NCBI GenBank assembly: GCA_965217095.1
Contig: OZ244235.1
Location: forward strand, 372,001 to 436,000
Length of the DNA stretch: 64,000 nt
Direction of reading: 5' to 3'
DNA from: CAYNZV01 sp965217095
Lineage (GTDB): Bacteria > Latescibacterota > UBA2968 > UBA8231
Part shown: one piece after another, positions 26,062-34,726 of the stretch
Position numbering within the stretch: position 1 is the first letter of the stretch
Layout: the number at the start of each line of letters is the position of its first letter
Position numbers and translations under genes: made by a program
The notes under the pieces: model-generated
What the model saw: the letters and a program-made list of their open reading frames with translations, nothing else
What the model was told of the DNA's origin: nothing
The model's database searches: none

Positions 26062-28865
26062 AACAGCTACCACTTTTCTTCGGGATCCTGTGTTGGGCGA
26101 CAACCGTCACCTTCGCCAAGGACGCCGAGCTGCATATCTGTTTTACCGGTGACACCCGCGCTTATTTGGAGGTGTGCGGCTGTCAGGACGGGCAACTCGG
26201 GGGCGTAGCGCGTCGGGGCGCTTTGCTGACGCGGCTTCGAGCCGACGACCCGTCGCTAGTTCTGGTAGATGCAGGGGGCATTTTCGAAGCAGGGGAGGAG
26301 CGCGACAAACCCAGAATGCAAACCTACGTGGAAACCCTGGGCGAGCTTGGATACGATGCCATCAACGTTAGCGGTTCGGACTTCTCATACGAGGCGGATT
26401 TTCTCTACGACGCGGCAAGATCGTTCGAACTACCGCTGGTCTCTTCCAACCTGAAAGCCGGCGTGGCGAGTCTTCCCATTTTACCCCATCGAATTGTTCA
26501 ACGCGGGAAATGGCGCCTGGGCATTCTCGGCGTCGCACCGGAGGATGGGAGTCTGTTCGACGATCCTTTGACCCGATTACGCCAGCAAATCGAATCCATG
26601 GGGTCCGTTGATTTCACCATCATTCTCAGCGCCCTCGGGGGGCGACGATCTCGCGAACTCGTGGAACAGTTCCCCACGGTGGACCTCGTCGTCGGTCACC
26701 ACGGCGCGGATGAGACACGGATCGGTCAAACGACCCTAGTCTCGGCGCGCTCGAAAGGGACTCACGTGGGCCGCATCGATCTCAAGAGTTCTTCGGCCGC
26801 CCGATTGCTTGCGGGAGAGGTGAGGCAATTGCCCGTGGGTGCGGAGCTTCCTGCTCTGTCGACCGTGCAGGAAATCGTCGATGAGTTTTACCGGTCGGCG
26901 TCAACGCCCCATGCAGACCGAGAACCCCGGGTGGGGACCGAGAACGGCCTGGAATCGCAACCCAACCTGACCTATGCGGGAGTTGAATCGTGCGCCCCGT
27001 GCCATCGACGTGAATACGACGACTGGTCGGCCTCGCTGCACGCTGTGGCGTTCGCGACTCTGCAACAACGAAACCGACAGTTCTTCGCCGATTGCGTGAG
27101 TTGCCACACCACCGGGTTCGGGTACGAGTCCGGATTTCAGATTGGCGATCGCAGCGCGGTGCTGGAAGGGGTCCAGTGCGAGGTATGTCACGGCCCCGGC
27201 TCGAGCCATGTCTCCAGGCCGTTGGGGACGAATATCCGCCGCGACGTGGGTCCTCGATTCTGCCAGCAGTGCCACACCCAAGAGATGAGTCCGGAATTCG
27301 CTACGCACGGCGATGAGTTTGTCAGCAAGATCGATCACAGCCGATCGGTTGTGCGTGCGAATTTGACGCAGCCGAAGCGTTGGGCGAACCGCCCCGATCC
27401 GGTAGTGTTGGATCTCTTCGTGATGAGCTTGTGTCCCTACGGCATGCGCGCAGAATCGTTGCTGCTGCCATTGGTGGATGAGCTCAAGGATCGTTTGCGA
27501 CTGAACCTGCACTTCATCGCCGATCTCGCAGCGGAACCAGCGGTAATGTCCGAACGTGTATCTTCCATCGGACCCCTTTCGTCCAAGCGGCAGGGATGCG
27601 AGAAATCGGCTTCCACCGGTGACGGCCCGTTTCTCAGTCTGCATGGACAGGAAGAGATCGACGAGGGTCGCCGCCAGCTCGTTTTGCAGTTGGAAGCTCC
27701 GACAAAACTTATCCCCTATGTCCTTTGTCGCAGCAACCATGGGCCGCAGGGGGACTGGGCTGAATGTGCCGACGCTCTCGGGATCGACGGATCATCGCTG
27801 CAACGAACAGCCCAAGGGCCCGAGGGAGAACGGCTATTTCGGGAGAATATCCGCATGGCGAATCAACTGGGTGTAAACGTTTCTCCCACGGTTCATCTCG
27901 ATGGAGCAGAGTATGAGGGGAGCCTCGAACCGATGAGTCTGTTGCGATACCTCTGCGCCGAGGGCCTAGACGCGCCCCTTTGCCGGCAGATTCCCCAATG
28001 CAGCGCTGATGCCGATTGTCCCGACCGACCGGGATTCGTTGCCCTGTGTAGGGACGCGAACTCCCCGAACGCGCGATGCGAACACCTGGAACCGGCAGAT
28101 TTCACCCTCACGGTGCTCAACAGCGATGGATGCCGTCAATGCGAGACCGGGGATTTCCTGCGTTCGACGATGGAATTATTCCCCCAGGTGCGGGTTACCA
28201 ACGTCTCGGGGGACGATGAGGAAGGTGAAAAACTCGTTAAACAGTATGGTGTTACGATGTTCCCCACTTATATTTTATCCAACGCTTTTTCAAGCAGCCC
28301 ACGGTTTCCCAGGCTGCGCCGAATGGTCGATCACGTAGGGGGGGACTTTGTGGTGAACAGCAGGATTTCCCAAAAGAGCGTCTGGTTCCTACGCCCGCGA
28401 CACGTCGGCCGAGTCGACGTGTTTCTGCCCTTTGCGGAATTCCCCGCCGACCTGGAGTTTGTCGACGCGTTTGCAGAGGCGGACATCGATCTGAAGATCC
28501 AATATGCCGTGCCACCTGCGCTTCCTGCTGAAGACCGCGAAGAGCTGGAACGCCGGGCCGTGTTGAACCTTTCGCAACCGAATCGGTTTTCCCTCTATCT
28601 AAGGGCTAGTAACAAGGTGTTGGCGCAGGCGACAACCTATGATTGGCGACAAGCCGCTGCTGCCGCCCAAATAAAAATTAGGTCGTTGGTCGAAGACACA
28701 GGAGACGGGACCGGTCTGCTGCTCCTTGAGCAAGGGCAAGCAAAGAGGGACTCCCTGGACATAGCTCCGAATGATCTGGCTGTTCTGCTGGACAACCAGC
28801 TGCTCGTCCGCAACGTCTCGGCATTGAGAGCGGCTGAAATTTGGAGGGAAAGAGGGCTCAATTGA
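26058..28865 (+). CDS. Exported metallophosphoesterase / tetraheme cytochrome / thioredoxin-like fusion
   Basis: A 935-residue protein whose ATG overlaps the upstream stop as ATGA. It has a signal peptide (LPLFFGILCWATTVTFA). Residues about 22-290 resemble the 5'-nucleotidase/UshA-like metallophosphoesterase fold (CFTGDTRAYLEVCGCQDGQLGG, VDAGG, VVGHHGAD). Four haem-binding motifs follow: CAPCH at 312, CVSCH at 346, CEVCH at 374 and CQQCH at 402, spaced as in cytochrome c554-like proteins. Residue 459 starts CPYG of a DsbA/GILT-like thioredoxin fold with a later cis-Pro segment VSPTV. A second thioredoxin-like domain has CRQC at 692 and TMFPTY. It is probably a periplasmic redox protein that transfers electrons or reduces a sulfur or nitrogen compound. 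The substrate is unknown. Confidence 0.82.
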   Translation: MKQLPLFFGILCWATTVTFAKDAELHICFTGDTRAYLEVCGCQDGQLGGVARRGALLTRLRADDPSLVLVDAGGIFEAGEERDKPRMQTYVETLGELGYDAINVSGSDFSYEADFLYDAARSFELPLVSSNLKAGVASLPILPHRIVQRGKWRLGILGVAPEDGSLFDDPLTRLRQQIESMGSVDFTIILSALGGRRSRELVEQFPTVDLVVGHHGADETRIGQTTLVSARSKGTHVGRIDLKSSSAARLLAGEVRQLPVGAELPALSTVQEIVDEFYRSASTPHADREPRVGTENGLESQPNLTYAGVESCAPCHRREYDDWSASLHAVAFATLQQRNRQFFADCVSCHTTGFGYESGFQIGDRSAVLEGVQCEVCHGPGSSHVSRPLGTNIRRDVGPRFCQQCHTQEMSPEFATHGDEFVSKIDHSRSVVRANLTQPKRWANRPDPVVLDLFVMSLCPYGMRAESLLLPLVDELKDRLRLNLHFIADLAAEPAVMSERVSSIGPLSSKRQGCEKSASTGDGPFLSLHGQEEIDEGRRQLVLQLEAPTKLIPYVLCRSNHGPQGDWAECADALGIDGSSLQRTAQGPEGERLFRENIRMANQLGVNVSPTVHLDGAEYEGSLEPMSLLRYLCAEGLDAPLCRQIPQCSADADCPDRPGFVALCRDANSPNARCEHLEPADFTLTVLNSDGCRQCETGDFLRSTMELFPQVRVTNVSGDDEEGEKLVKQYGVTMFPTYILSNAFSSSPRFPRLRRMVDHVGGDFVVNSRISQKSVWFLRPRHVGRVDVFLPFAEFPADLEFVDAFAEADIDLKIQYAVPPALPAEDREELERRAVLNLSQPNRFSLYLRASNKVLAQATTYDWRQAAAAAQIKIRSLVEDTGDGTGLLLLEQGQAKRDSLDIAPNDLAVLLDNQLLVRNVSALRAAEIWRERGLN

Positions 28866-29803
28866 TTCTGTCTCGGGTCTTGCTTCCGTGTGTCATCACG
28901 GGTCTTTTTGCCAGCGGTTGTTTGGAGCTCATCCGCCGCCATCCGGATCCCGTGCCTGAGCTCGACAACGGGAACCCTGCCCAAGCTCAGAATGTCCAAG
29001 GGACAGGGACGACAGAGGAAACTCCGGTCGTGGATCTAGACCCGGCGTTAAACGTGCCAGACAGTTCGGCCGTCGAAGTGGTGCCTCCCGCTGACGCGAC
29101 TACAGTTTCAGCAAAAAAAGCGGACTCCACGGCAGATCCCGTACAGGAGATCGCGGCTGCGGAGCCAGACGAACCGCAAGCGAATGGCTTGCGTGCGGAT
29201 TCAGCCGCGACGCAGCAGGTGACCCAGCGAACTCCCGTTACTCAGGCCCCGACTACAGAACTAGCTAGGGAACCCGAGAAATCGGAGCAATCTGCATCTC
29301 ACAGCGTCGCCACGAAACCTGTGGAACCGATCCCGGTGGCGCCCAAGTCTGCCCGCATAGTGCGGACAATGGGAAAACAAGGCAGCGTGAAGCAGATCAA
29401 CGAATACGCCTTCTGGTGCGTCGAGCACGCACTTTGGAAAGAAGCCCGTACCCATCTAGAGCACGCCATTGAGCAGGATTCCGCTTCCTCCAGCCTTTAC
29501 AACAACATAGGGATCGTCTACGAACATTTTGGCGAGGAAGAAGAGGCGCTGGAAGCGTACCGACGTGCCTACGCGTTGAATCCGAAGCAACGTCGCTACC
29601 GCGGAAATATCGATCTTCTCGAGCGCCGTTGGAGAGCCGTTCCGGACAGCCTGGGCCGGATAGAAATCTTCGACATGGACCAGGTTAGCAGCCCGGATTC
29701 GACGGCGGTTGTTACGCCGGCGGATCCCGAGCCGACGACCGAGGAGGGAAGTGGTGAGGGGCACCCATCGATGCGCAACGGGAGCAGGAGGGCTGAACGT
29801 TGA
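28862..29803 (+). CDS. TPR lipoprotein
   Basis: A 313-residue protein starting at a TTG (28862) that overlaps the previous stop codon, with AGAGGG just upstream. The N-terminus is a lipoprotein signal (LLPCVITGLFASGC). A long low-complexity Pro/Ala/Thr/Glu linker runs to about residue 165. Two or more tetratricopeptide repeats follow (EYAFWCVEHALWKEARTHLE, LYNNIGIVYEHFGEEEEALE, AYRRAYALNPKQ). It is probably an outer- or inner-membrane-anchored scaffold working with the large barrel protein encoded next. Confidence 0.82.
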   Translation: MILSRVLLPCVITGLFASGCLELIRRHPDPVPELDNGNPAQAQNVQGTGTTEETPVVDLDPALNVPDSSAVEVVPPADATTVSAKKADSTADPVQEIAAAEPDEPQANGLRADSAATQQVTQRTPVTQAPTTELAREPEKSEQSASHSVATKPVEPIPVAPKSARIVRTMGKQGSVKQINEYAFWCVEHALWKEARTHLEHAIEQDSASSSLYNNIGIVYEHFGEEEEALEAYRRAYALNPKQRRYRGNIDLLERRWRAVPDSLGRIEIFDMDQVSSPDSTAVVTPADPEPTTEEGSGEGHPSMRNGSRRAER

Positions 29804-32800
29804 CTGCTGAGAAGATCGCAAGCAGTGTAGTCCTACCTCTCGCTGTCGCCCTTCTCGTTGCAGGCCTGGCGCAGGTCGGTCCGGCATCTGCACAGGACAT
29901 TCTCACCTCCCAACTGCAGCAGGGGTTCGGTAAGAACAAGGTGCGATACAAGGATTTCGACTGGTGGATTCTCGAAAGCGAGCACGTGGATCTCTACTAC
30001 GAGCCCGAGTTTCACGATCTCGCCGAGCAGGCCATCGTCTATCTCGAGGCAGGGTACGACCACATCAGTGAGATCCTCCATCACGATCTCTCTCACCGCC
30101 CTCCCGTCGTAATTTTCAAGTCGCACTACGAGTTTCAGCAAACCAACATCATTCACGAGTTCCTGCCCCCGGGTGTCGCCGGTTTTGCCGAACCGCTCCG
30201 CTATAGAATGGTGATTCCGTTTTCCGGTGATCTCGATGAGTTTCGCAATGTACTGGTGCACGAGCTGACACACATCTTCCAGTACGACATTCTCTACAAG
30301 GGTCCCATCAAACGCCTGTCCAACCCGTTGAGCGCGCCGCCAACCTGGATCATGGAGGGGTTGGCCGAGTATACGACGCCGGGCCGCAACACCATCGACG
30401 AGATGGTGCTGCGCGACGCAGTTCTCACCGACCAGCTCATTCCGCTGGAAGTGATGAACGCGGCGTGGGGCACGGGCAACGTTTTTCTGGGCTACAAGCA
30501 GAGTCACAGCTTGATGGAGTATATCGCCCACAACTACGGGCCGGAGAAGATTAGTCGCATACTTCGACTCTGGGACAGTCAGAACGACTCTGACAAGCTT
30601 CTCGAGCGACTGGTGGGCCTCGATATGGGCGATCTCCACGAGCGTTGGTCGGCACACATGCGCAAACAGTACTGGCCCCTGCTCCAAACGCGCGATTACG
30701 TATCCGAAATCGGCAAACGCGTCGCCGAACCGGATAATCCGTACCAATCGTATGCCGCGCCCAAGTGGTCCCTCAGCGGCGACATGCTAGCGGTGCTCTC
30801 CTCCGATGCGATCGAACAGCATGTGGACATTATCCGCTTGCGGGACGGATCGTTGGTTGAGCGGGTCACCACCGGAATGCATGCCGCGGACTACGACCAC
30901 TTGACCTTCGGTTCAGGCACGGTGGCATGGGCGCCCGACGGGCACACCATCGCCTTTGTAGCGAAGAAGGGTGCCCGAGATCAAATACTATTGTGGGAGC
31001 TGTACGACAAGAAGCTGAAGCGTCAGATCGATTTCGAGGGTCTAGAGGTCATCGAAGCGTTGGACTTCGATATCGAAAGCCAGCGAATCGTATTCGTCGG
31101 CAGCGGCTACGGCCAAAGCGACCTTTACACCGTAGATATTTCCAGTGGAGAGTTGACGCAGATTACGGGTACCCCCCAGCGCGACGATCACCCCGCTTTT
31201 TCACCCGACGGACGATATCTCGCGTACTGCAGCAAACACGAAGGTCAGTTCGACGTAAAGGTCTACGATTTCGAAACCGGAAAGACTCGCACGGTCGTTC
31301 AGTCGCCTACCGACGACATGTGGCCTCGCTGGTTTCCGGACGGAAAGAAGCTTCTTTTCGTATCTACGCGGGACAAGATCAACGACCTGTTTGTCTTCGA
31401 TTTGGACAGCGGTCGCGAATATCGGTTGACGCGGACGCTCAGTGGCATCATGAGTCCCGATCTTTCTCCTGACGGTCAGCAGGTCGTTTTCAGCACCTAC
31501 TACCAGGGGAAACGAGAGTTGTACCGGATGGACATCCCCGACGGACCGGAGCTGGGACGCACGCACAGCGACCTCTTGGCACGCGCCACGGGTGAACGGG
31601 GGGCGCCAGAGCGGGAAGAGGAACCTGCTCCCCAGCTTGCGTCTCCAGTGGCCGATACAACTGCGTTGGCGATGGGCAACGCTAATTTTTCGACACGAGG
31701 CGACGGCACCGACGGGGGCAATCGGATCGACGCCAATGAAAGCGTCCCGGTGCTCCTGGCGGACATGTCGCAAGGTGCCGCGCAGCCGGAGAACAGCACG
31801 GCCAGCTCCGTTCCGGCGTTGCCCGCTGAGAACGAACTGGGGCTCGCAGCCGCACAGAACCCAACTGGTGAGCTGAGAAAGAGGCGATACGTTCCCAAGC
31901 TGGAATTCGAAGGAGTGAGCCTCCAGATGGGGTACTCCTCGGGAGGATTCCTCTCGTCCGTCGCGCAGCTCAGCATGAGTGACCTGCTGGGCAATCATTT
32001 CCTGGCTCTCTACACCGACTACGTCGCGTCACAAGACATCAATAACGATTTCAATTTCGCCGGCTCCTACCAGTATTACGGCGGACGACCCACCTACAGC
32101 GCCGCCGTGTTCAACTGGAACCAGTTCTTCAGCAGCGACCCGTTTGGCAGAGGCGGTGGAAACATCGTCAGGAGCTCGCAGCGCGGGGTAATCCTGGACA
32201 TGTCTTATCCGGTCGATATCTATCGGCGGGTCGATTTCAATTACACCTTCGTCGGCGAGAAGGAGGAAGAGGTTTGGTCCGGCCAACGTCAAACCCAGAC
32301 AGATGCCGCTCTCTCGTCCAGTACACACCTGCTGAAGGCGGCCTACGTCCACGATTCTATCACCTATGGCTTGCTGGGCCCAACTGCAGGCAGGCGTTAT
32401 TTCCTTTCAGCCGGCCGCACCCTGGATATCTCTGCTGACGCCCGGTCCTTCTCCCATGTGGAGCTCGACTATCGTCACTATTTTCGCTTCGGTCGCTGGT
32501 CGGTGCTCGGCATGCGATTCTCTGGCGTCGGATCCCTGGGGCGCGATTCCCTGCGCTACAATCTCGGCGGCCCAGCCTGGTGGCAGCCGTTCTATGCGGG
32601 ATTCAATTTGAACACCGGACCGCTTCGCGGGTACGGATGGTCCGAATTGCAGGGGAGCCGAGTGACGCTGATGAACGCCGAATTGCGCGTTCCATTCATC
32701 CGCGGCATCGCATTCGGGTGGCCCGGATCCTTCGTCATCCCCGCTATCGACGGTACAGCGTTTCTCGACATGGGGACCGCCTGGAACGAAGGGGACGAAA

Positions 32801-32994
32801 TCAACCTGTGGCCACTCTACGATCCCCATGCGCAATTCGAACCACTCGGCGAGAGGAACCTCAGGGCCAGCATCGGATTCGGATTGATGGTTTATTTCAT
32901 CCTGCCGATGAACTTCGAATGGGCGAAACAAACCGATCTGCAGGGCAACTACTCCGACTACCGCTTTCACTTCAGCTTCGGTCAGAGCTTTTGA
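29800..32994 (+). CDS. Metalloprotease-like / TolB-type propeller / outer-membrane barrel fusion
   Basis: A 1064-residue exported protein with a TTG start at 29800 overlapping the previous stop and AGGAGG 8 bases upstream. After a signal peptide, residues about 45-270 form a zincin-like domain with HELTH near 152-156 and a downstream Glu in WIMEGLAEY. Residues about 310-590 carry TolB/WD40-like repeats (SPDGRYLAYCS, PDGKKLLFVS, SPDGQQVVFS). After a disordered linker, the last 350 residues are strand-rich and end in YRFHFSFGQSF, a BamA/Omp85-like barrel with a C-terminal aromatic. This architecture is known from uncharacterised FCB-group proteins. A role in outer-membrane protein handling is an inference. 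Confidence 0.82.
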   Translation: MTAEKIASSVVLPLAVALLVAGLAQVGPASAQDILTSQLQQGFGKNKVRYKDFDWWILESEHVDLYYEPEFHDLAEQAIVYLEAGYDHISEILHHDLSHRPPVVIFKSHYEFQQTNIIHEFLPPGVAGFAEPLRYRMVIPFSGDLDEFRNVLVHELTHIFQYDILYKGPIKRLSNPLSAPPTWIMEGLAEYTTPGRNTIDEMVLRDAVLTDQLIPLEVMNAAWGTGNVFLGYKQSHSLMEYIAHNYGPEKISRILRLWDSQNDSDKLLERLVGLDMGDLHERWSAHMRKQYWPLLQTRDYVSEIGKRVAEPDNPYQSYAAPKWSLSGDMLAVLSSDAIEQHVDIIRLRDGSLVERVTTGMHAADYDHLTFGSGTVAWAPDGHTIAFVAKKGARDQILLWELYDKKLKRQIDFEGLEVIEALDFDIESQRIVFVGSGYGQSDLYTVDISSGELTQITGTPQRDDHPAFSPDGRYLAYCSKHEGQFDVKVYDFETGKTRTVVQSPTDDMWPRWFPDGKKLLFVSTRDKINDLFVFDLDSGREYRLTRTLSGIMSPDLSPDGQQVVFSTYYQGKRELYRMDIPDGPELGRTHSDLLARATGERGAPEREEEPAPQLASPVADTTALAMGNANFSTRGDGTDGGNRIDANESVPVLLADMSQGAAQPENSTASSVPALPAENELGLAAAQNPTGELRKRRYVPKLEFEGVSLQMGYSSGGFLSSVAQLSMSDLLGNHFLALYTDYVASQDINNDFNFAGSYQYYGGRPTYSAAVFNWNQFFSSDPFGRGGGNIVRSSQRGVILDMSYPVDIYRRVDFNYTFVGEKEEEVWSGQRQTQTDAALSSSTHLLKAAYVHDSITYGLLGPTAGRRYFLSAGRTLDISADARSFSHVELDYRHYFRFGRWSVLGMRFSGVGSLGRDSLRYNLGGPAWWQPFYAGFNLNTGPLRGYGWSELQGSRVTLMNAELRVPFIRGIAFGWPGSFVIPAIDGTAFLDMGTAWNEGDEINLWPLYDPHAQFEPLGERNLRASIGFGLMVYFILPMNFEWAKQTDLQGNYSDYRFHFSFGQSF

Positions 32995-33707
32995 ACCGAC
33001 TCTCACTCCCTAACATGAGGGTTGTCGTTCCGTGCCTGGTGCTCTGGTGCGGATGCGCGACCCAGGGCGGCTTCAAGACCGTCGAGTTTCGTGCCCCGTC
33101 CAGGCCGAATCCCGTTCTACGGCCACTTCTCGAGGACGTGGAGCGGATCGGGATCCTCTGCATAACCAATATTGAGCCATTTCGTCAGCTGGACATCGAA
33201 AAGGTGATGGCGCGATTGGCCGACGGGATGGCCCGCGGTCTCAGCAATATGAGGGAAACCACCGTGGTGTCGCAGGATGAGATTATCTGGCATTTCAAGG
33301 AGACGAAGCTCGACTCGGGGCGGGTCTATACCGAAGAAATGCGGTCCGCTTTCCGCGAGGAGATGAATATCGACGCGATGGTATACGTGGAGCTCAACGG
33401 TCTGCAGACGCGCATGCTGCCGGTGACACCGTCGCCTTATAGCGGTGCTCTCGGTCCGAACCCCGCTATGGACATGAACGTGGAATTGCAATTGAGCCTG
33501 GTCAATCTGCACACCGGCAAGGTGTGGCGACGTTCCGGGCAGCAGCGCAACTTCCAGCCGATTCAGCTCCAGCTGTTCGGCGGCGGTGCCGACCAGGCGG
33601 AGCGCCAGCTCCTCACGACAGTGGGGACTTCGGTGCGCAGGTTTCTTTTTCTAGTGGCGCCTCCTCCCAGGGTTCAACAACGGGAATTCGAGGTCAGCGG
33701 CGAATAG
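32991..33707 (+). CDS. Lipoprotein of unknown function
   Basis: A 238-residue protein with an N-terminal lipobox-like segment VVVPCLVLWCGCATQ. The start is either TTG 32991, which overlaps the barrel-protein stop as TTGA like the two preceding junctions, or ATG 33015. The body (VERIGILCITNIEPFRQLDIEKVMARLADGM, later IDAMVYVELNGLQTR) has the alternating pattern of GNA1162/CsgG-like periplasmic lipoproteins that assemble in outer membranes, but I cannot assign a family. It is the last gene of the operon and is followed by a strong terminator. Confidence 0.75.
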   Translation: MNRLSLPNMRVVVPCLVLWCGCATQGGFKTVEFRAPSRPNPVLRPLLEDVERIGILCITNIEPFRQLDIEKVMARLADGMARGLSNMRETTVVSQDEIIWHFKETKLDSGRVYTEEMRSAFREEMNIDAMVYVELNGLQTRMLPVTPSPYSGALGPNPAMDMNVELQLSLVNLHTGKVWRRSGQQRNFQPIQLQLFGGGADQAERQLLTTVGTSVRRFLFLVAPPPRVQQREFEVSGE

Positions 33708-33732
33708 AAGACACGGTTCCGGGTACAAAAAA

Positions 33733-33756
33733 GGCGGTGGAGCTTGCTCCACCGCC
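33733..33756. terminator. Bidirectional rho-independent terminator
   Basis: GGCGGTGGAGC (33733-33743), a TT loop and GCTCCACCGCC (33746-33756) give a perfect 11-bp GC-rich stem. It is flanked by A6 on the left and T4 on the right, so it can stop both the plus-strand envelope operon and the convergent lipoprotein gene. Confidence 0.93.
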
Positions 33757-33785
33757 TTTTCTTATATCCTTTTTGGTCGACTCTA

Positions 33786-34499
33786 TCAGCGACCGCCGCG
33801 GCGCTTTGGCTTGCCGCTCGACTTCTCGGTTGTGGCCGTCTTGGACGATGATGACGACTCTCCCGTCGATCCCGAGGGTGCCGAGCGCACGGTTTTCGGT
33901 GGCGCCGAACGGGTCGGGGTGCTGCGCTGCTCCCAAACGTAATCGCGTTTTCGTTGTTTTTCCCGCCTCAGGGTGAGTGCATCGAGGTCGGAGGTGGACG
34001 CGGCTGGCGTCGACAACGAGTTCTGCGCTGCCCTCAGCTGTTGCAGCTCGGAGGTTGTCACCAACTCGTAGCCCGGTGGAATGTAAGCACCGCCAGAGTC
34101 GTAGTAATACGGATCCGCGCCGTATCCGTACGGCCCACCACCGTATCCATTGTAGGGATCGTAGGCAGAACCATAAGGCGAATAACCTCCGGGCCCTCCG
34201 CCGGCGCCGTAGAGACCGTTGCGGGAATCGTACCCGAAGATTGGGAAACCTCCATACCCACCCAGAGCACCATAGGCTCCCTGGCCGTAGCCATTCGGTT
34301 CCGGATAGTAAAAGTCGTTCCACGGATCGACATTATCCTGGAAACGGCTCAAACGCACATTGTTCTCATCCCAGTCGGCGTACGCTTCTTCTTGCGAGGC
34401 AACATCCGTCGCCATACGCGGCCCATGTAGCGTCGTGTAACAACCGCTCAACATGAACGCCGCAGAAGCGAGACAGGCTATCAGCGATATCGATTTCAT
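33786..34499 (-). CDS. Gly/Tyr-rich lipoprotein
   Basis: A 237-residue protein with a clear lipoprotein signal (SLIACLASAAFMLSGC). The middle (residues about 60-145) is strongly enriched in Gly, Tyr and Pro (GYGGFPIFGYDSRNGLYGAGGG-type runs). The C-terminus is Ser/Lys/Arg-rich and ends KPKRRGGR. It is a low-complexity surface or periplasmic protein of unknown role. ATG 34499 begins the signal peptide. It has its own promoter candidate and shares the terminator at 33733. Confidence 0.75.
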   Translation of the reverse strand: MKSISLIACLASAAFMLSGCYTTLHGPRMATDVASQEEAYADWDENNVRLSRFQDNVDPWNDFYYPEPNGYGQGAYGALGGYGGFPIFGYDSRNGLYGAGGGPGGYSPYGSAYDPYNGYGGGPYGYGADPYYYDSGGAYIPPGYELVTTSELQQLRAAQNSLSTPAASTSDLDALTLRREKQRKRDYVWEQRSTPTRSAPPKTVRSAPSGSTGESSSSSKTATTEKSSGKPKRRGGR

Positions 34500-34604
34500 G
34501 GTTTCCCACTTTCTCGGAGGTATCTTATGCTCCACCATATGTAGAACCTAAGAAACCATCACTTGGTTCCATAATACCTACTTCGGCTTTTCAACTCAAA
34601 GCTA

Positions 34605-34633
34605 TAATTAACAAAACTCGGGCCAACCGTCAA
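34605..34633 (-). promoter_or_regulatory. Sigma70-type promoter for the Gly/Tyr-rich lipoprotein
   Basis: On the minus strand TTGACG (34633-34628) and TAATTA (34610-34605) are 17 bases apart in an AT-rich intergenic region (34540-34726), about 105 bases before the lipoprotein start. Confidence 0.5.
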
Positions 34634-34726
34634 ACAATTCTACAGTCGGTGTCAACTGGAAATCTTCCAAGACCGAAAAAATATCCATAACAACAATAAA
34701 TACAATGTCTTACAGAACAGCTCAAC

